From Allobosea lathyri (GTDB lineage: Bacteria > Pseudomonadota > Alphaproteobacteria > Rhizobiales > Beijerinckiaceae): DNA of 64,000 nt. The position numbers and the translations under genes were made by a program. The notes under the pieces are model-generated. The model was not told the DNA's origin and did no database searches. It was given only the letters and a program-made list of their open reading frames with translations. Below are positions 59,460 through 64,000 of the stretch, piece by piece. The DNA is taken from NCBI RefSeq assembly GCF_900108245.1, contig NZ_FNUY01000016.1, positions 1 to 64,000 on the forward strand, written 5' to 3'. Within the stretch, counting starts at the first letter, position 1; each line of letters begins with the position of its first letter.

Positions 59460-60844
59460 GCCGCCCGCCCGGGCATCGCCGCCAGCAACGCCTGCCCGCC
59501 CTGCCCCAATGTCAGGCGTCCGGCCTTGTCGATGATGTCCATGCGCTGAAGCCAGGCCTCGAATTCCGGGGCGCGCTTCAGGCCGAGCACCTCGCGGATA
59601 TAGAGTTGGTCGTGGAATGAGGTGGACTGGTAGTTCAGCATGATGTCGTCGGCGCCGGGCACGCCCATGATGAAATTGACGCCGGCCGTGCCGAGCAGCG
59701 TCAGAAGCGTGTCCATATCGTCCTGATCGGCCTCGGCATGGTTGGTGTAGCAGATGTCGCAGCCCATCGGCACGCCCATCAGCTTGCCGCAGAAATGGTC
59801 CTCCAGCCCGGCGCGGATGATCTGCTTGCCATCATAGAGATATTCCGGACCGATGAAGCCGACGACGGTATTGACCAGCAGCGGCTGATAGGCCCGGCAG
59901 ACGGCATAGGCGCGCGCCTCGACGGTCTGTTGGTCGACGCCGTGATGGGCGTTGGCCGAGAGCGCGGCGCCCTGGCCGGTCTCGAAATACATGAGGTTGT
60001 CGCCCACCGTGCCGCGCTTTTGCGAGCGGCCCGCCTCCAGACCTTCCTGCAACAGCGCGAGCGTCACGCCGAAAGAGGCATTGGCGGCCTGCGTACCCGC
60101 GACCGACTGGAAGACGAGATCGACCGGCGCGCCCTGCTCGATCAGCGCGATCGAGGAGGTCACATGGGTCAGGATGCAGCCTTGCGTCGGGATTTCGAAG
60201 CGCGCGATCACCTCGTCGAGCAGGCGCAGCAGGTCGCCGATCCGGCCCTGGCTGTCGGAGGCAGGGTTGATGCCGATCACCGCATCGCCGCAGCCATAAG
60301 ACAGCCCATCGATGGTGGAGGCAAGGATGCCGGCAGCATCATCGGTGGGGTGGTTGGGCTGCAGCCTGACCGCCATGGTGCCGGGCAGGCCCAACGTGTT
60401 GCGGAAGCGCGTGACGACCCGGCATTTGCGCGCGACCAGGATGAGGTCCTGATTGCGCATCAGTTTTGAGACAGCCGCCGCCATCTCGGGCGTAATGCCG
60501 GGCGCAAGCCTGGCGAGGACTTCGGGGGTCGCGGCCTCCGAGCAGAGCCAGTCGCGGAAGCCGCCGACGGTCAGGGAGGCGATCGCGGCGAAAGCCGTCG
60601 CGTCATGGCTGTCGATGATCAGCCGCGTGACCTCGTCGGTCTCGTAGGGCACCAGCGCCTCGTGCAGGAAGGTCTTGAGCGGCAGATCGGCGAGCGCGAT
60701 CCTGGCCGCCATCATCTCCTCCATGCTACCGGCAGCGAGGCCGGCGAGCCGGTCTCCCGAGCGCAGCGGCGTCGCCTTTGCCATCAGTTCCTTGAGGTCG
60801 GCGAAGACGTAGCTCTGGCGCCCGACCGCAACACGATAGCTCAT
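59456..60844 (-). CDS. eutB: Ethanolamine ammonia-lyase, large subunit
   Basis: EutB is the catalytic TIM-barrel chain of the B12-dependent ethanolamine ammonia-lyase. It is 462 residues, the usual size. Recognisable stretches are PLRSGDRLAGLAAGSMEEMMAARIALADLPL near 27, GLPGTMAVRLQPNHPTDD near 150, DAVIGINPASDS near 183, and CDICYTNHAEADQDDMDTLLTLLG near 365. ATG 60844 (MSYRVAVGRQSY) is preferred to an upstream in-frame ATG at 60,904. No eutA reactivase, shell or regulator genes are visible next to it, so this is the non-microcompartment type found in many alphaproteobacteria. Confidence 0.95.
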   Translation of the reverse strand: MSYRVAVGRQSYVFADLKELMAKATPLRSGDRLAGLAAGSMEEMMAARIALADLPLKTFLHEALVPYETDEVTRLIIDSHDATAFAAIASLTVGGFRDWLCSEAATPEVLARLAPGITPEMAAAVSKLMRNQDLILVARKCRVVTRFRNTLGLPGTMAVRLQPNHPTDDAAGILASTIDGLSYGCGDAVIGINPASDSQGRIGDLLRLLDEVIARFEIPTQGCILTHVTSSIALIEQGAPVDLVFQSVAGTQAANASFGVTLALLQEGLEAGRSQKRGTVGDNLMYFETGQGAALSANAHHGVDQQTVEARAYAVCRAYQPLLVNTVVGFIGPEYLYDGKQIIRAGLEDHFCGKLMGVPMGCDICYTNHAEADQDDMDTLLTLLGTAGVNFIMGVPGADDIMLNYQSTSFHDQLYIREVLGLKRAPEFEAWLQRMDIIDKAGRLTLGQGGQALLAAMPGRAA

Positions 60845-60961
60845 CGACCGAACCTCCTGCCGGCGCCGCTGGGGCACCGCGATGATTTCAACCGTCGCGG
60901 GCAATCAAGCAAGAGGCGAGCCGGCATCGGCGACAGATCAGGGAGGTTCACACCACTCAGG

Positions 60962-61062
60962 TCATCCCGGGCGACCGAAGGGAGACCCGGGATCCATTCC
61001 TGGGCATATCCGACCTGCGTTCCGGATTGGATTCCGGGTCTCCCTTCGGTCGCCCGGAATGA
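60962..61062. repeat. Long inverted repeat (dispersed palindromic element)
   Basis: Two 32-base arms (60962-60993 and 61031-61062) are complementary at 30 positions, with GCGACCGAAGGGAGACCCGG in the left arm. About 37 bases form the loop. It stands in the 345-base gap between eutB and the GMC gene, where no coding sequence is visible. Such elements recur in rhizobial-type genomes; here it could also form a bidirectional terminator or an RNA hairpin. Confidence 0.8.
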
Positions 61063-61189
61063 CGGCGCTCTTAGCCTTTGGGATGGACCCGCAACCCCTG
61101 TCCCGCCATTGCCGCCTCCACCGTGGCACTTTATCCCTCGCTGAAGCATAGAGCGGGAGCATACCCGCCGCCGAGAAGCAGGGAACGCC

Positions 61190-62845
61190 ATGTCTGACCA
61201 CGAGAATACCGAGCGCCGGACGATCGGCACCTTCGATTACATCGTCGTCGGAGCGGGCTCGGCCGGCTGCGTGGTGGCGAACCGCCTGTCGGCCGATCCG
61301 AACACCAAGGTCATGGTGCTGGAAGCCGGCGGCAAGGATGACTGGATCTGGTTCCACATTCCGGTCGGCTATCTCTTCGCCATCGGCAACCCGCGCGCCG
61401 ACTGGCTGTTCAAGACAGAACCGCAGCCGGGGCTGGGCGGGAGGGCGCTGGCCTATCCGCGCGGCAAGGTCGTCGGCGGCTCATCGGCCATCAACGCGAT
61501 GGTCTATATGCGCGGACAGGCGGCCGATTATGACGGCTGGCGCCAGCTTGGCCTGAACGGCTGGGGCTGGGACGATGTGCTGCCCTATTTTCTCAAGCAT
61601 GAGGACCATATCGCGCCGGGATCGGACAGCTTGCACCGTGCGGGCGGGGAATGGCGCGTCGAGCATCCGCGCGTGCGCTGGGCGATCCTCGACGCGATCC
61701 GCGATGCGGCCGAGATGGCCGGCATTCCGAAGATCCCCGATTTCAACGGCGGCGAGAACGAGGGCTCGTCCTATTTCCAGGTCAACCAGCGGCGCGGCAA
61801 GCGGCTGAGCGCCTTCACCGCCTTCCTCAAGCCCTTCGTCGACAGCCGCGACAATCTGCGGCTAGAGACGCGCGTCATGGTCGAGCGGCTGGTATTCGAG
61901 AATGGCCGCGCCAAGGCCGTCGAGTTCAGCCATGGCGGCGAGAAGCTCAGGGCCGAGGTCACCGGCGAGATCGTGCTCTGCGCCGGCGCGGTCGGTTCCC
62001 CTGCCTTGCTGGAGCGCTCGGGCATCGGCGACGGCTCGCGTCTGCAAGGCCTCGGCATCGCGACCGTGGCGGATTCGCCCGGCGTCGGCGAGAACCTGCA
62101 GGATCATCTGCAGCTCCGGCCGGTCTACAAGGTCGAGGGCGTCAAGACGCTGAACAGCGATTATGCGAAGCTGTGGCGCCGGCCGATGATGGCGCTGCAA
62201 TGGGCGGCGCTGCGTAGCGGCCCGCTGACCATGGCACCCTCGCAGGTCGGCGCCTTCGCGAAGTCCTCGCCGGACTACGCCACCGCCAATCTTCAATACC
62301 ATTTCCAGCCGCTGTCACTCGACAGCTGGGGCTCGGGTCTCCACCCCTTCGACGCCTTCACGGCCAGCGTCTGCAATCTGCGGCCGACGAGCCGGGGCAA
62401 CGTGCATCTCAGGAGCCCGGACCCGGAGGATGCACCCGCGATCTCGCCGAACTATCTGGCGACCGAGGAAGACCGGCAGGTCGCCGTCGACGCGATGAAG
62501 CTGACACGGCGCATCGTGGCCCAAGGACCGCTCGCGCGGTTCAAGCCGCAGGAATACCTGCCGGGGCCGCAGGCAACCTCGGACGAGGCGCTGCTGGAAG
62601 CGGCGGCCCAGTTGGGAACGACGATCTTCCATCCGGTCGGCACGGCCAGGATGGGGCGCGACGACGACACCCGGGCCGTGGTCGACGAACGCCTGCGGGT
62701 ACGCGGCGTCACGGGCCTGCGCGTGATCGATGCCTCGGTGATGCCAAACATCACCTCCGGCAACACCGCCAATCCGACGATGATGATCGCCGAGAAGGGC
62801 GTTGCGATGCTGCTGGAGGATGCGCGCAGCGCAACGGCCGTCTGA
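61190..62845 (+). CDS. GMC oxidoreductase, choline/alcohol dehydrogenase-like
   Basis: This 551-residue FAD enzyme has the GMC layout. The dinucleotide motif is YIVVGAGSAGCVVANRLS near residue 17. GMC signature 1 is YPRGKVVGGSSAINAMVYMRG near 93-113, signature 2 is CAGAVGSPALLERSGIGDG near 265. The active-site His region is TTIFHPVGTARMG near 480, and VIDASVMPNITSGNTANPTMMIAEKG ends the domain. It oxidises an alcohol, possibly choline or a related substrate; betaine-pathway partners are not adjacent, so betA is not assigned. Its gene follows eutBC divergently; a metabolic link to ethanolamine is only a guess. Confidence 0.9.
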   Translation: MSDHENTERRTIGTFDYIVVGAGSAGCVVANRLSADPNTKVMVLEAGGKDDWIWFHIPVGYLFAIGNPRADWLFKTEPQPGLGGRALAYPRGKVVGGSSAINAMVYMRGQAADYDGWRQLGLNGWGWDDVLPYFLKHEDHIAPGSDSLHRAGGEWRVEHPRVRWAILDAIRDAAEMAGIPKIPDFNGGENEGSSYFQVNQRRGKRLSAFTAFLKPFVDSRDNLRLETRVMVERLVFENGRAKAVEFSHGGEKLRAEVTGEIVLCAGAVGSPALLERSGIGDGSRLQGLGIATVADSPGVGENLQDHLQLRPVYKVEGVKTLNSDYAKLWRRPMMALQWAALRSGPLTMAPSQVGAFAKSSPDYATANLQYHFQPLSLDSWGSGLHPFDAFTASVCNLRPTSRGNVHLRSPDPEDAPAISPNYLATEEDRQVAVDAMKLTRRIVAQGPLARFKPQEYLPGPQATSDEALLEAAAQLGTTIFHPVGTARMGRDDDTRAVVDERLRVRGVTGLRVIDASVMPNITSGNTANPTMMIAEKGVAMLLEDARSATAV

Positions 62846-62857
62846 TATCAGACGGCC
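62836..62857. terminator. Perfect palindrome over the GMC gene stop codon
   Basis: A 22-base perfect palindrome centred on TGATATCA covers the TGA stop of the GMC gene (62843-62845). No U-tract follows; it may still act as a weak terminator or a stability hairpin. Confidence 0.4.
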
Positions 62858-62863
62858 CCACCC

Positions 62864-62969
62864 CGTCATCCTGGACAAGCCGCGCAAGCGGCGCAGCTCC
62901 GGGATCCATCGTAGGGCGATCCACTCTACGATGGATCCCGGGACGCCTTTCCGGCGCCCCAGGATGACG
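62864..62969. repeat. Second long palindromic repeat element
   Basis: The outer arms CGTCATCCTGG (62864-62874) and CCAGGATGACG (62959-62969) and the inner arms CGGGATCCATCGTAG (62900-62914) and its complement (62926-62940) make a two-step hairpin. It shares the CGTCATCC...GGGATCC theme with the element at 60,962, so both belong to one dispersed family. Confidence 0.75.
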
Positions 62970-63035
62970 CTGTGTTTCCGCGTGAAGCGATCATGCTCTG
63001 AAGGAATTGCTGCGATATCTGAAGGATTTGCCGCG

Positions 63036-63557
63036 ATGCCACCCCCCGAAACATCCCGCGAAAGAGGTCTGATCGCACGCGGTCTGTTCTTCATCGTCCG
63101 GAGCGTCCTGACGGTCCTGATCGTGCTGGACGAGGTCGCGCGCCCGCTCTACCGCCCGCTGGCGCGCTGGCTCGCAGGCTTGCGGATCGTCGCCCGGATG
63201 GAGGCGGCGATCGCCCGCATGCCACGCGCACTGATCCTGCTGACGCTGGCGATCCCCTTCGCGATCGCCGAGCCGCTCAAGATCGTTGGCCTCGTGCTGA
63301 TGGCCCGCGATCAGGTGCTGGCGGGGCTCCTCGTGCTCGGTTTCGCCTATCTGGCGAGCTTTCTGATCGTCGAGCGAATCTATCATGCCGGCCGCGACAA
63401 GCTTCTGACCTATAGCTGGCTCGCCTGGAGCATGGGCATCATCGTTCGTCTGCGCGAGCAGGCGCTCGGCTGGGTCAGGAGCAGCGCGGCCTATGGCTTT
63501 GCCATTCAGGCGCGGGACGCGGCCCGGCGCTGGTGGCATTCACTGCGCGCCGGGTGA
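63036..63557 (+). CDS. Hypothetical membrane protein
   Basis: This 173-residue protein starts MPPPETSRERGLIARGLFFIV and has about three hydrophobic helices: LFFIVRSVLTVLIVLDEV near 18, LILLTLAIPFAIAEPLKIVGLVLM near 68 and VLAGLLVLGFAYLASFLIVERIYH near 97. The C-terminal third is basic and amphipathic. Proteins of this shape are common and uncharacterised in Hyphomicrobiales. The ATG at 63036 is the first start after the palindromic repeat; earlier in-frame starts would translate the repeat. It overlaps the convergent MFS gene by 18 bases. Confidence 0.6.
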   Translation: MPPPETSRERGLIARGLFFIVRSVLTVLIVLDEVARPLYRPLARWLAGLRIVARMEAAIARMPRALILLTLAIPFAIAEPLKIVGLVLMARDQVLAGLLVLGFAYLASFLIVERIYHAGRDKLLTYSWLAWSMGIIVRLREQALGWVRSSAAYGFAIQARDAARRWWHSLRAG

Positions 63558-64000
63558 CGGTCGCAGGTTGTGCGCCAGCATGAACAGCGCCACAGCCGCC
63601 AGCGCCGACAGGACCACGAGCAGGAGGGTCGCCGGCGTCAGCCCGGCACGCTCGATCAGCATGGCGAAGGCGAGCGGGGCTGCGGCCTTCACGGCCAGGC
63701 CCGGCGCCGACAACTTGCCCATCATCGCGCCAAACCCCACGGGCCCGAACAGTTGGAGTGGGACGGTGCCGCGCACGATCGAGCTCAGCCCCATGCTGAT
63801 GCCATAGGCGATGGCGAAGAGGCCGGCGAGCGTCGCGGTCATGCCCCCGATCAGCAGGAGCACGAAGCCCAGCGGCATCAGCGACGCCGCCAGCCAAGCC
63901 GTCGTCATCGGCGAGAGCGCGGCGCCAAAAAGCATCTCGACCAGCCGCCCGGCGACCTGGGAGGGGCCGATTATCGCGCCGATGCCGACCGCGACCGCCG
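63540..64000 (-). CDS. MFS transporter (C-terminal part)
   Basis: The frame is open to the window edge on the minus strand, so the N-terminal helices are missing. The 153 visible residues hold about five hydrophobic segments with GAIIGPSQVAGRLVEMLFG, AIAYGISMGLSSIVRGTVPLQLFGP and a last helix before the tail HNLRPSPGAQ. The GPSQVAGR and RGTVPLxLFG segments are typical of a major-facilitator subgroup whose substrates are mostly unknown. It is convergent with the small membrane protein gene. Confidence 0.8.
   Translation of the reverse strand, partial: AVAVGIGAIIGPSQVAGRLVEMLFGAALSPMTTAWLAASLMPLGFVLLLIGGMTATLAGLFAIAYGISMGLSSIVRGTVPLQLFGPVGFGAMMGKLSAPGLAVKAAAPLAFAMLIERAGLTPATLLLVVLSALAAVALFMLAHNLRPSPGAQ

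Noticed and set aside
1..64000. CRISPR arrays or rRNA genes
   Set aside because: No regularly spaced repeat series and no rRNA-like sequence were seen anywhere in the window.

Overview
The window is GC-rich chromosomal DNA from an alphaproteobacterium, probably a Hyphomicrobiales member of the Bosea/Methylobacterium kind. That placement is inferred from codon use, gene families and the dispersed intergenic palindromes; no rRNA or other phylogenetic marker is present. Most of the window (about 5.8-49.4 kb) is one large surface-polysaccharide (O-antigen/exopolysaccharide) locus. A decayed phage segment (50.0-56.6 kb) and a return to ordinary chromosomal metabolism (57.2-64 kb) follow it.

Layout. 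0-5.4 kb: the end of a peptide-type ABC transporter ATPase with a strong terminator, an acyltransferase-3 membrane protein with an extra C-terminal domain, a small lipoprotein, a tRNA-Gly(UCC) 3'-half remnant, and glutamine-dependent NAD+ synthetase. 5.8-10.4 kb: a rhamnosyltransferase-like GT2 and the complete dTDP-L-rhamnose operon rfbBCDA. 10.6-14.4 kb: an AT-richer sugar-locus methyltransferase, then wreckage: an IS630 transposase with several frame breaks and an AlgI/AlgJ-type O-acetylation pair collapsed by an internal deletion. 14.4-18.9 kb (minus strand): Wzt/Wzm ABC polysaccharide exporter, a membrane-anchored GT2 and a methyltransferase. 19.0-26.6 kb: a large membrane protein, WbqC-like protein, LPG-synthase-type membrane protein, a sugar N-formyltransferase next to a WecE-type aminotransferase, and a GT4. 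27.0-36.8 kb: two GT-C-like membrane proteins, a DPM/GtrB-type GT2, asparagine synthetase, methyltransferase, GtrA and an epimerase. 36.9-41.1 kb: a 4.28-kb insertion bounded by a 74-bp direct repeat, carrying a broken IS110 transposase, a PIG-L deacetylase, a GNAT acetyltransferase and small genes. 41.2-49.4 kb: a GMC-type oxidoreductase, an 1111-residue methyltransferase-GT2-GT4 protein, an RgpF-like protein and a double-GT2 protein.

How the genes work together (inference). RfbA/RfbB make dTDP-4-keto-6-deoxyglucose. RfbC/RfbD turn it into dTDP-L-rhamnose; the WecE-type transaminase plus formyltransferase could divert the same intermediate to dTDP-4-amino- and then 4-formamido-4,6-dideoxygalactose. 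Several GT2/GT4 enzymes and an RgpF-like protein would build a rhamnose-rich chain. Wzm/Wzt, whose Wzt carries a carbohydrate-binding-type C-terminal domain, would export it. GtrA and the DPM-like GT suggest lipid-linked side-branch sugars, and methyltransferases and acyltransferases would decorate the product.

The 50.0-56.6 kb block has an XRE repressor with palindromic operator candidates, ERF recombinase, YqaJ exonuclease and HNH nuclease on the plus strand. Converging on them is a tight minus-strand operon of ParB-MTase, DUF5681 protein and large terminase. No integrase, portal, capsid or tail gene is visible, so it looks like a phage remnant. The right end carries a nucleotide-sugar dehydrogenase, eutBC (ethanolamine ammonia-lyase), a choline-dehydrogenase-like GMC oxidoreductase, a small membrane protein and the end of an MFS transporter, with two dispersed palindromic repeats between them.
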